DNA from: Hodarchaeum sp048939725
GTDB taxonomy: Archaea; Asgardarchaeota; Heimdallarchaeia; Hodarchaeales; Hodarchaeaceae
Direction: 5' to 3'
DNA length: 6,338 bases
Assembly: GCA_048939725.1 (NCBI GenBank)
Contig: JBHLPG010000233.1
Location: forward strand, 1-6,338
In this document: in pieces, positions 1-5,958 of the stretch
Layout: each line of letters begins with the position of its first letter
How positions within the stretch are numbered: position 1 is the stretch's first letter
The notes under the pieces: generated by a model
Databases searched by the model: none
What the model saw: only the letters and a program-made list of their open reading frames with translations
What the model was told of the DNA's origin: nothing
Translations under genes and position numbers: made by a program

Positions 1-87
1 AACTAAGGAGGGATCGCTTTTCATATCAGAAAGGACGACAGAAAAATGGTAAAGATCAGATTTCTTTTCTGCCATACGACTTCCCAT
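1..87 (-). CDS. Possible partial minus-strand gene at left edge, possibly membrane-related (FtsX-like?)
   Basis: The minus strand has one open frame from the carboxypeptidase stop codon to the window edge. Possible starts are ATG at 87 or ATG at 75, giving MGSRMAEKKSDLYHF and onward to the edge. Neither has a convincing ribosome binding site. The frame stays open upstream of 87 (positions 88-144) and there encodes a hydrophobic run (ITIGVTITTVATILAAAMG) that looks like a membrane segment, yet it has no ATG, GTG or TTG. A hydrophobic stretch followed by a basic/acidic RxxEKKSDL-like segment is loosely like the end of FtsX/MacB-type permease helices, but this is a faint resemblance only. It could be a truncated remnant, a gene with an unusual start, or chance. 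The codon choice fits the neighbours better than the competing plus-strand frame. Confidence 0.25.
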   Translation of the reverse strand, partial: MGSRMAEKKSDLYHFSVVLSDMKSDPSLV

Positions 88-144
88 TGCAGCTGCTAAA
101 ATTGTGGCAACAGTTGTTATAGTTACTCCTATAGTGATCCGAAA

Positions 145-1656
145 TTACGAAAAACCATAGATTTTCGAGAATTTTTCGTTTAGATATTTGATGAAGTATT
201 TTGCAGTAATCTCTTCACCATTAATTCTTCTGATGAGTTCTGGTGGATCATAAAGATTAGACACAGAGTGAACATTCTGGATCAGCCAATCAATAATAAG
301 CTTGAGTTCCCCTTCCTTAACGAGTTTTTTATAATTAGGAATATCTTGAACCATTTTATTAAACATCTGGGCATTATAGATATTACCCATTGCATAAGAG
401 GGAAAATAGCTAAAAGCTCCTCCAGCCCAATGAGTATCCTGTAATACTCCCTCAGAGTCATTTTCGATATCTACTCCAAGATATTCTTTATATTTGGCAT
501 TCCAGATCTCTGGGAGTTGTTCTGTATTGATTTTTCCCGAGAGTAGGTCACGCTCAATCTCAAAACGGATTATGATGTGTAAAGAATATGTAACTTCATC
601 AGCCGTAATCCTGATTTTAGAAGGTTTCACTTTATTCAGTGCATGTACAAAGGGATCTAATTCAACATCAGAAAATACGTTCCCAGTCATTTCTTTAAGT
701 TTCGGTAAATAGAATTCCCAAAACTCTCTACTCCGACCAATAAGATTTTCAATAAACCTAGATTGCGATTCGTGAACCCCATATGAGGCCGAATCTCCCA
801 AAAATTGATATTTGAAATCCTGTGAGAGGTTTTGATCATATATTCCATGTCCAGCTTCGTGAAGGACCGAGTAGAAAGAATCTGAGAAATCTTCTTCATA
901 ATAATGCGTGGTGATCCTCACATCATCATAGTAGCCTGTGGTGAATGGATGCTCAGTCTCATCTATCCTTCCTCCCTCGAAATCATAATGAACTAATTTT
1001 GCGATGTCCTCAGAGAGTTGTCTTTGGAATGGAATTGGACACTTGCGTTTGATCAGGGTCATATCAGGTTGATTCGGAGAATTGACACATTTTTGAATGA
1101 TTGGGATTAATCCGTCTTTTAGTTCAGTAAATAGTTTTGTATATTGAGACGAAGACATTCCTGGTTCATATTTTTCGACAAGAGCATCAAAAGGTTCTTT
1201 AGCTGAGTCTAAGTGGTTTGCCTTCTTTTTTGTCAGCTCAATCATTTTGTCCAAAGCTGGTTTGAAAAGAGAATAATTAGATTCTTTCTTTGCTTTTTTC
1301 CATGCATCAATAGCTATTGGGGTATGCTTAGCTATCTCCTCGACCAGTTCTTTAGGAATTTTTGATTCTCTATTGTATCTCCGTTCGGTGAGCTCAATGT
1401 CACGCTTTTTTATTGAGTTTAGTGAAGAGTAATTTGGATCTTCTTTAATTGCTTTAATCAATTCTCCAACCTTAGGATCTGTTAGACAATCATGTCTCAA
1501 GGTAGCTATCATCGCAAGTTCTTCACTGCGTTGCTTTACGCCTTTTGGTGGCATATAGGTCTCAAAATCCCAGTCAAGGAGATATTCGATTCGTGTGAGT
1601 ACCATATAGTCATGAATCTCTTTTAGAAGAGTTCTATAAGCTTCTTCTATATCCAT
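145..1656 (-). CDS. M32-family metallocarboxypeptidase (thermostable carboxypeptidase 1 type)
   Basis: This is a zinc carboxypeptidase that removes C-terminal amino acids from peptides, probably in the cytoplasm since no signal peptide is seen. Counting from the ATG at 1656 (503 residues, normal for the family), the M32 hallmarks appear in order: WDxETYMPPKG near residue 29, HPF near 236, DxRxT (DVRIT) at 245-249, the zinc site HEAGH at 266-270 with catalytic Glu267, HESQSRFIEN at 295-304 supplying the third zinc ligand Glu296, IRFEIE near 363, and GVLQDTHW at 403-410 followed by a YFPSYAMGN segment. All catalytic and metal residues are present, so the gene looks intact. A TTG three codons upstream (1665) is in frame, but GAGGA directly abuts it and sits 9 bases before the ATG, so I chose the ATG. 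The gene is divergent from threonine synthase. No T-tract terminator is visible after the stop. Family assignment is secure; the physiological substrate is unknown. Confidence 0.95.
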   Translation of the reverse strand: MDIEEAYRTLLKEIHDYMVLTRIEYLLDWDFETYMPPKGVKQRSEELAMIATLRHDCLTDPKVGELIKAIKEDPNYSSLNSIKKRDIELTERRYNRESKIPKELVEEIAKHTPIAIDAWKKAKKESNYSLFKPALDKMIELTKKKANHLDSAKEPFDALVEKYEPGMSSSQYTKLFTELKDGLIPIIQKCVNSPNQPDMTLIKRKCPIPFQRQLSEDIAKLVHYDFEGGRIDETEHPFTTGYYDDVRITTHYYEEDFSDSFYSVLHEAGHGIYDQNLSQDFKYQFLGDSASYGVHESQSRFIENLIGRSREFWEFYLPKLKEMTGNVFSDVELDPFVHALNKVKPSKIRITADEVTYSLHIIIRFEIERDLLSGKINTEQLPEIWNAKYKEYLGVDIENDSEGVLQDTHWAGGAFSYFPSYAMGNIYNAQMFNKMVQDIPNYKKLVKEGELKLIIDWLIQNVHSVSNLYDPPELIRRINGEEITAKYFIKYLNEKFSKIYGFS

Positions 1657-1665
1657 CTTTTTCAA

Positions 1666-1670
1666 TCCTC
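1666..1670 (-). promoter_or_regulatory. Ribosome binding site deciding the carboxypeptidase start
   Basis: The minus strand reads GAGGA here, followed by nine bases (TTGAAAAAG) and ATG at 1656. The spacing suits initiation at the ATG and excludes the TTG at 1665, which touches the site with no spacer. Confidence 0.6.
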
Positions 1671-1719
1671 AAGTGATTGGGCAGCTTCAGAGAAGCATTT
1701 TAGTGATTTCTACCTTTGT

Positions 1720-1732
1720 AAAAAAAATTAAA
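1720..1732 (-). promoter_or_regulatory. Weak candidate TATA element for the carboxypeptidase gene
   Basis: On the minus strand this reads TTTAATTTTTTTT in the divergent intergenic region. An archaeal start site about 25 bases downstream would fall near 1700 and give a leader of roughly 45 bases that includes the GAGGA ribosome binding site. The region is AT-rich throughout, so this is only a positional guess. Confidence 0.22.
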
Positions 1733-1744
1733 GTAAGATATTAC

Positions 1745-1757
1745 AATAATAAATAAT
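1745..1757 (+). promoter_or_regulatory. Weak candidate TATA element for threonine synthase
   Basis: AATAATAAATAAT lies about 43 bases before the threonine synthase ATG. A start site about 25 bases downstream would give a short leader of under 20 bases, in keeping with the absence of an SD sequence there. It is less TATA-like than the element at 3052 and is supported by position only. Confidence 0.27.
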
Positions 1758-1793
1758 CCGTAGTCTCAATTTTGTTAATGCAGATGTTCGTAG

Positions 1794-2984
1794 ATGAAGA
1801 ATAATCAATCCCAAATCATAAAATTAGTTTGTACAAATTGTAAGGAGGAGTTTGATTATCAGGAAAGACATAGCCTCTGTAAAACCTGTAATAAAGTCCT
1901 TTTTTCGGTGTATGACTTAGAAAAAGCCAAAGAAACAATTTCACTGAAATCAATCCAAAGTCGAAAAATCTTCAACATTTGGCGTCTTCATGAAGTAATG
2001 CCAGTGAATGATTCACGATTTCAGTTTACTTTGGGAGAAGGAGGCACACCTCTTCTCCACCTATCTAATACCAAGGAAAACTTAGGATTAAAGAATGTAC
2101 TAATTAAAGATGAAGGACAGAATCCTACAGGTACATTCAAGAGTCGAGGTTTATGTACAGCCGTTTCTCGGGGTATAGAATTAGGGATTCAAGACTTTGC
2201 AATCCCTACTGCGGGTAATGCTGGTGCAGCACTCTCAGCTTACACTGCATGTACTGGTACACGTGCTCATGTGTACATGCCTAAAGACACTCCTCAATTA
2301 TTGCAAAGTGCTGTTACTAACCTGGGAGGGCATCTTGAACTTGTTACAGGGCTTATTACAGATGCTGCAAAAGAGTGTAGAGCCGCGATTGAACAGTACA
2401 ACTGGTTTGATGTATCCACACTTAAAGAGCCCTACCGTGTGGAAGGGAAGAAGACTATGGCATTTGAAGTGGTCGAACAGTTAGATTGGACTATCCCTGA
2501 CATAATGATTTATCCAACAGGAGGTGGAACAGGCATTGTTGGGATGTGGAAAGCTTTCGATGAATTAGAGTCTCTTGGACTAATTGGTTCAGATCGGCCT
2601 CGGATGGTCAGCGTTCAGTCTTCTGGATGTGCCCCGATTGTGAAAGCTTTTCAGGAAAAAAAGAAAACCGCGTCTTTTTGGGAGAATGCTCAAACCTTCG
2701 CACTTGGATTACGAGTTCCAGCTGCAATTGGAGATTATTTAATCCTCAAAGCGATTTATGAATCAAATGGCATAGCAATTGAAACCACCGATTCTGAAAT
2801 TTTTTCTGCAATGAGGAAGTTAGCAAGAACGGAAGGGATTATGCAGTCACCTGAAGGGGCAGCGACTTATGCAGCTCTTCAAAAATTGGTTGACGTTGGT
2901 TTTGCATCTCCTTCTGACTCTATCATACTTTTTGGAACTGGATCAGGGCTAATTTATCCTACACTTTGGCATAACATTGATTGA
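1794..2984 (+). CDS. thrC: Threonine synthase (PLP-dependent, with N-terminal zinc ribbon)
   Basis: It is expected to convert O-phospho-L-homoserine to L-threonine and phosphate, the last step of threonine synthesis, in the cytoplasm. The 396-residue protein starts with a four-cysteine zinc ribbon (C13xxC16, C29xxC32), as in many archaeal threonine synthases. A fold-type II PLP domain follows: GEGGTPL at 81-87, NPTGTFKSRG at 110-119 with PLP lysine K116, IPTAGNAGAALSAY at 137-149, and the phosphate-cradling PTGGGTGIVGMWKAF from 240. The residue after the lysine is Ser, where the classical motif is FKDRG; FKARG-type variants are common among archaeal homologues. The start is fixed by an in-frame TAG at 1791-1793, directly before the ATG. 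No SD precedes it, suggesting a leaderless or short-leader mRNA. No other threonine genes are nearby, so a paralogous activity such as cysteate synthase cannot be fully excluded. Confidence 0.9.
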   Translation: MKNNQSQIIKLVCTNCKEEFDYQERHSLCKTCNKVLFSVYDLEKAKETISLKSIQSRKIFNIWRLHEVMPVNDSRFQFTLGEGGTPLLHLSNTKENLGLKNVLIKDEGQNPTGTFKSRGLCTAVSRGIELGIQDFAIPTAGNAGAALSAYTACTGTRAHVYMPKDTPQLLQSAVTNLGGHLELVTGLITDAAKECRAAIEQYNWFDVSTLKEPYRVEGKKTMAFEVVEQLDWTIPDIMIYPTGGGTGIVGMWKAFDELESLGLIGSDRPRMVSVQSSGCAPIVKAFQEKKKTASFWENAQTFALGLRVPAAIGDYLILKAIYESNGIAIETTDSEIFSAMRKLARTEGIMQSPEGAATYAALQKLVDVGFASPSDSIILFGTGSGLIYPTLWHNID

Positions 2985-3000
2985 CAGAAATTTTGGTATC

Positions 3001-3013
3001 TCATACTTTTTTC
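3001..3013 (+). terminator. Possible T-tract terminator after threonine synthase
   Basis: A run of six T residues (3007-3012) lies about 22 bases after the threonine synthase stop and before the next promoter. Archaeal RNA polymerase terminates at T-rich stretches without needing a hairpin. No stem-loop precedes it, and one short T-run in an AT-rich spacer is weak evidence. Confidence 0.35.
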
Positions 3014-3020
3014 AATTCTA

Positions 3021-3037
3021 TGAAATCCAGAATTTCA
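3021..3037 (+). promoter_or_regulatory. Imperfect palindrome, candidate operator of the exporter operon
   Basis: TGAAATCCAGAATTTCA has perfect 6-base arms (TGAAAT / ATTTCA) around a 5-base centre. It is centred about 27 bases upstream of the TATA box at 3052-3060. The heptamer GAAATCC inside it (3022-3028) recurs at 3045-3051, right against the TATA box, with a 23-base period, about two helical turns. This would suit a dimeric winged-helix regulator, and one is encoded directly downstream. Binding is inferred, not shown. Confidence 0.4.
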
Positions 3038-3051
3038 AAAAATAGAAATCC

Positions 3052-3060
3052 TTATATAAT
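3052..3060 (+). promoter_or_regulatory. Archaeal TATA box of the regulator-exporter operon
   Basis: TTATATAAT is the best TATA element in the window. Its centre is about 34 bases before the regulator ATG, so transcription is expected to start near 3080-3085 and the mRNA would be leaderless or nearly so. This agrees with the lack of any SD before 3090. The preceding AGAAATCC could include the TFB-recognition (BRE) purines. Confidence 0.65.
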
Positions 3061-3089
3061 ACTAATACTTTAAATTTAATTGAATTTTT

Positions 3090-3608
3090 ATGATCAGCGC
3101 TTTACGCAAAGAGCTTTTTGACATATTTGCGAGATATTATGAAGAATACGGCCTTCCTAAACTTTGTGGTCTGATAGACACCCTTTTTCTTTTTGAACCG
3201 CTAGACCCAGATGGCAAGAAATGGACTCAGAGATCAATATCAAGTAGATTGGCAGAGTATTTCCCTGATGGGAAATTTTCTGTTCCATCAATTAATAGGG
3301 CTATCAGAATAAACGAGAAATATGGCACTGTTATGAAAGAGGGTACCCACAAAACTGGATATACTTATACTGCCACACCTGGAATAGAGATGGTATCAAA
3401 AATTTTTGAGGGGTTCATTGAGAAAACAAACATTTGTATTCGTGAGTTACAGCATCTACAAGACAGATCAATAAATACAGATCCTAAATTAAAGAAGATC
3501 CTTGAAGAACAGATTTTTGGTTATATTTTATATGTTCAGGTGTTAGAAAAAGCACTCAACTTCTTTAAAGAAGAATTTTCTAAATCATATTTCACTGGAG
3601 GAATTTAA
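3090..3608 (+). CDS. GbsR/MarR-like winged-helix transcriptional regulator
   Basis: A 172-residue cytosolic protein, probably the local regulator of the downstream exporter. An N-terminal helix leads into YGLPKLCGLIDTLFLFEPL (about 20-38), resembling the GbsR-type opening of a MarR-like fold. A helix-turn-helix follows (about 46-77), with TQRSISSRLAEYF and the probable recognition helix SVPSINRAIRINEKYG. A wing rich in Gly, Lys, Thr and Tyr (about 79-96, EGTHKTGYTYTAT) comes next. Residues about 99-165 are predicted helical and could serve dimerisation. No cysteine cluster or obvious ligand domain is seen. The ATG is the only possible start because an in-frame TGA lies at 3081-3083. The stop overlaps the ATPase start by one base (TAATG), so the two are co-transcribed and probably translationally coupled. 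Autoregulation through the upstream repeats is an inference. Exact subfamily is less certain than the winged-helix call. Confidence 0.8.
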   Translation: MISALRKELFDIFARYYEEYGLPKLCGLIDTLFLFEPLDPDGKKWTQRSISSRLAEYFPDGKFSVPSINRAIRINEKYGTVMKEGTHKTGYTYTATPGIEMVSKIFEGFIEKTNICIRELQHLQDRSINTDPKLKKILEEQIFGYILYVQVLEKALNFFKEEFSKSYFTGGI

Positions 3609-4564
3609 TGTCTAATATTATTGAAGTAAGAGATCTAAAGAAATACTTCGGAAAGGGAGAGAAACTTGTTAAAGCTGTTGATGGAATATCTCTGGAAATT
3701 CATGAAAATGAGATTTTCGGGTTCTTAGGCCCGAATGGTGCTGGCAAAACAACAAGTCTACGTATGATTATTGGCCTTTTGAAACCTGATGCTGGGAATA
3801 TCACAATCAATGGTCAGGATCCTCATAAAAACGGGAAAGAGCTGAAAAAGAAGCTTGGAATCATTCCGCAATCATTAACATTCTACGACGATCTTACTGT
3901 AGAAGAAAATATGTGGTTCTTGGCAAAAATATATGACATACCAAAAGAGGAAGCAAAAAATCGCATTGATTTGTTAATTTCTAAAGTTGGACTTGAGGAA
4001 AAGAGAAAACATCTTGCTAGGAATTTATCAGGAGGATTACAAAGAAGATTGAACTTAATACTAGGCTTGGTTCATGATCCAAAAATTATACTGTGTGACG
4101 AGCCAACTCCGGGACTTGATCCTCAATCTCGTGTTGCGGTTTGGGAAGTTATAAAGGAATTACCAGGACAAGGTAAGACTGTAATACTTACTACTCATTT
4201 TATGGAGGAAGCTGACAGGTTAAGTGACCGTGTGGCAATCATTGACCACGGTAAAGTCCTAGTTTTGGACACACCTAAGAAATTAAAATCATCCATTGGT
4301 GAGGGAGACTTAGTGGAATTTTCATTAAATGAAGAAGGAAACTTAGAAAATTTAGTAGAATCCCTTAGGACCTTTGAAGGCATTGAAGACGTTTATATAT
4401 CAAGTGGTTACGTTGTTATCCGTTCACTCGATGTGGTGGCCCGTTTGAGTCGAATTTTAAATTTCATTGAATCTCAAAACTGGACAGTTGAAAATATGGC
4501 CATTAGAAGCACATCTCTTGAAGATGTGTTTATCAATTTAACTGGACGAGTCTTACGTGATTAA
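3608..4564 (+). CDS. ABC transporter ATP-binding protein, DrrA/CcmA type with C-terminal DUF4162-like domain
   Basis: This is the nucleotide-binding subunit that powers the ABC-2 exporter from the cytoplasmic face of the membrane. All core motifs are present in 318 residues: Walker A GPNGAGKTT at 41-49 (Lys47), Q-loop Gln88 in IIPQS, signature LSGGLQRR at 140-147, Walker B IILCDEP with catalytic Glu165, D-loop GLDP at 169-172, and H-loop His197 in TTHFMEEAD. The segment after about 220 matches the C-terminal extension of drug/antibiotic-export ATPases (DUF4162) and ends with the typical SLEDVFINLTGRVLRD. Pro168 in DEPTPGLDP differs from the commoner Ser/Val but should not harm function. A strong SD, GGAGG at 3597-3601, lies 6 bases before the ATG, which shares one base with the regulator stop. 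Only one ATPase accompanies the two permeases in view, so it likely forms a homodimer. Substrate unknown. Confidence 0.95.
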   Translation: MSNIIEVRDLKKYFGKGEKLVKAVDGISLEIHENEIFGFLGPNGAGKTTSLRMIIGLLKPDAGNITINGQDPHKNGKELKKKLGIIPQSLTFYDDLTVEENMWFLAKIYDIPKEEAKNRIDLLISKVGLEEKRKHLARNLSGGLQRRLNLILGLVHDPKIILCDEPTPGLDPQSRVAVWEVIKELPGQGKTVILTTHFMEEADRLSDRVAIIDHGKVLVLDTPKKLKSSIGEGDLVEFSLNEEGNLENLVESLRTFEGIEDVYISSGYVVIRSLDVVARLSRILNFIESQNWTVENMAIRSTSLEDVFINLTGRVLRD

Positions 4565-4575
4565 GAGGTAGCTAG

Positions 4576-5952
4576 ATGTCATTAAGACAAATTTTTGGAG
4601 TAGTCCAGAGGCTAGGAATACAGGTAATAAGAAGTAAATGGACTATTCCCTATTTAATCCTTTTTCCCTTATTCTTTATTGGAATATATTGGTTTGGATT
4701 TTCTGCTTCTGAAATTGGTACGAATCAAACTTTTAAACTCGGAATTCTGAATTCTGATGAGGGATTTAGTGATAAATATAAAGAATTATTCCTAAATGAG
4801 ACTCTAATGGGCGGTTGGTTACCTCATACTAAAGAAGCAATTGAAAAGGGACTCGCAATTGAAGTCATAGATCTTCTTTCTCAACTCAAATATTCAAATG
4901 AAACGGATGCTAAACACCTTTTTGAGGTAGTTATGATCAATTCAAGTCTTGAGGCTAACACAAGTTTAGAACATCGAGAGTTGGATTTACTAGTGGTATT
5001 TCCACCTAATTACACTAATGTATCATTATCAGCTGTAAATAACTTCTTTTACATTACGTATGGATACTATTTCCATGAGATAATCCAGTCTATTGATCCC
5101 ACTGCCCCAGAGCTGCCCACTATGAACGATAGTACGACAATTAGTATTTTAGGGGATGAAACATACGTAAATTTTGTTATTGCTAAGAGTATTATCACAA
5201 TCTTTCTTGAACAGTATCATGATCTCTCTATGATTTTTAATTCTCCAGGAGGAAGGATATCTGTATTAATGAATCAGGATTATTTAATAAATCTACCAAA
5301 ATATTCATTTTTCGAAATGATGGTTCCGGGTCTAATTATGTTTGGAATTATTATTCAACCTTCTTTTTATTCAACCCTTATGTGCAATGAGTTTTCAGAT
5401 AAGAGAAAAATTACTTTTGACAGAATTTTAGTCTCTCCTCTATCTGCAAAAGATTATATCATTGCGTCATTAATTGTTCAGCTCCCAGTTTTGATTTTCC
5501 AGACTGCAATACTATTTTTAGCATGTTTCTTGCTTGGATTCAATCCTCAAGGAGATATCTTACTTGGTTTTCTTATTGCATGTTCATTATTTCCGTTTGC
5601 AGCATCAATTAATTACATAACCGCTGCACTCTTCTCAGATGAGGATGTATCAGGGACTGTGACTGGATTTGGTGCCCCTATCCTCGGGTTCATGTCTGGA
5701 GCTTTCGTGGAGATTCCTAGAATAGTACTTATCCCTCATTCATTTCCAACTTCTGGCGGAATGACCCGTGATTTTCTTCTTTGGGATCTTCTTCCCCTAA
5801 CTCATTGTGTAAATGCTATCCGTCAAGTTTTACTTTATGACTTCTCAATTGAACAAGTTTTCCCAGATATAGTCATGAACCTTGCCCTTTCTAGCTTAAT
5901 GCTTGTCCTCTTCATCTACATATTCAAAGTGATGAGGTTTAAGAGGAGATGA
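4576..5952 (+). CDS. ABC-2 type exporter permease with large external domain (first permease)
   Basis: A 458-residue integral membrane subunit. One membrane helix at about 22-43 is followed by a large hydrophilic, presumably external domain (about 44-245) and then a C-terminal block of about five helices (roughly 246-267, 294-320, 326-352, 362-388, 430-452). Family signs are FKLGILNSDEGF after TM1, the coupling segment DKRKITFDRILVSPLSAKDY at 275-294, and LPLTHCVNAIRQVLL at 406-420, as in ABC-2 drug/polysaccharide exporters. Eight N-x-S/T sequons (N50, 74, 108, 122, 128, 145, 148, 184) all lie in the external domain and none in the helical block, supporting this topology and cell-surface N-glycosylation. 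The start has an SD, GAGGT at 4565-4569, 6 bases before the ATG and 11 bases after the ATPase stop. It probably pairs with the next permease. Substrate unknown. Confidence 0.92.
   Translation: MSLRQIFGVVQRLGIQVIRSKWTIPYLILFPLFFIGIYWFGFSASEIGTNQTFKLGILNSDEGFSDKYKELFLNETLMGGWLPHTKEAIEKGLAIEVIDLLSQLKYSNETDAKHLFEVVMINSSLEANTSLEHRELDLLVVFPPNYTNVSLSAVNNFFYITYGYYFHEIIQSIDPTAPELPTMNDSTTISILGDETYVNFVIAKSIITIFLEQYHDLSMIFNSPGGRISVLMNQDYLINLPKYSFFEMMVPGLIMFGIIIQPSFYSTLMCNEFSDKRKITFDRILVSPLSAKDYIIASLIVQLPVLIFQTAILFLACFLLGFNPQGDILLGFLIACSLFPFAASINYITAALFSDEDVSGTVTGFGAPILGFMSGAFVEIPRIVLIPHSFPTSGGMTRDFLLWDLLPLTHCVNAIRQVLLYDFSIEQVFPDIVMNLALSSLMLVLFIYIFKVMRFKRR
5945..5952 (+). promoter_or_regulatory. SD site overlapping the first permease stop, deciding the TTG start of the second
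   Basis: GGAGATGA is close to the ideal GGAGGTGA, contains the TGA stop of the upstream permease, and lies 6 bases before TTG at 5959-5961. The ATG hidden inside it (5949) opens only a five-codon frame, so the TTG is the credible start. The arrangement suggests translational coupling. Confidence 0.6.
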
Positions 5953-5958
5953 ATTTTT

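Noticed and set aside
3..125. Plus-strand frame open from the left edge to a TAG at 123-125
   Set aside because: It is rich in Gln and in CAG/CTG codons unlike the neighbours and gives no recognisable protein; the minus-strand frame is the better candidate.
494..712. Open plus-strand frame of 72 codons inside the carboxypeptidase gene
   Set aside because: It lies wholly antisense to a gene with complete M32 catalytic motifs, has no ribosome binding site and gives no recognisable protein.
687..899. Second minus-strand open frame of 70 codons within the carboxypeptidase gene
   Set aside because: It is an out-of-frame shadow of the M32 gene over its HESQSR region; no frameshift is needed to explain the main gene.
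1705..1712. TAGAAATC on the minus strand upstream of the carboxypeptidase, also found beside the operon TATA box at 3043-3050
   Set aside because: One shared AT-rich octamer without the palindrome or a second copy is well within chance, so I did not call a shared regulator.
1657..1793. Search of the divergent intergenic region for a riboswitch, attenuator or small RNA controlling threonine synthase
   Set aside because: No stable stem-loop, leader peptide rich in Thr/Ile codons, or known riboswitch core is visible; only AT-rich promoter-like sequence.
2197..2484. Plus-strand frame of 95 codons inside threonine synthase
   Set aside because: It is a shifted reading of conserved threonine synthase sequence; the product is Leu-rich and shows no domain.
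4195..4383. Minus-strand frame of 62 codons in the ATPase gene
   Set aside because: It is antisense to the H-loop and C-terminal domain of the ATPase, low in complexity and without start signals.
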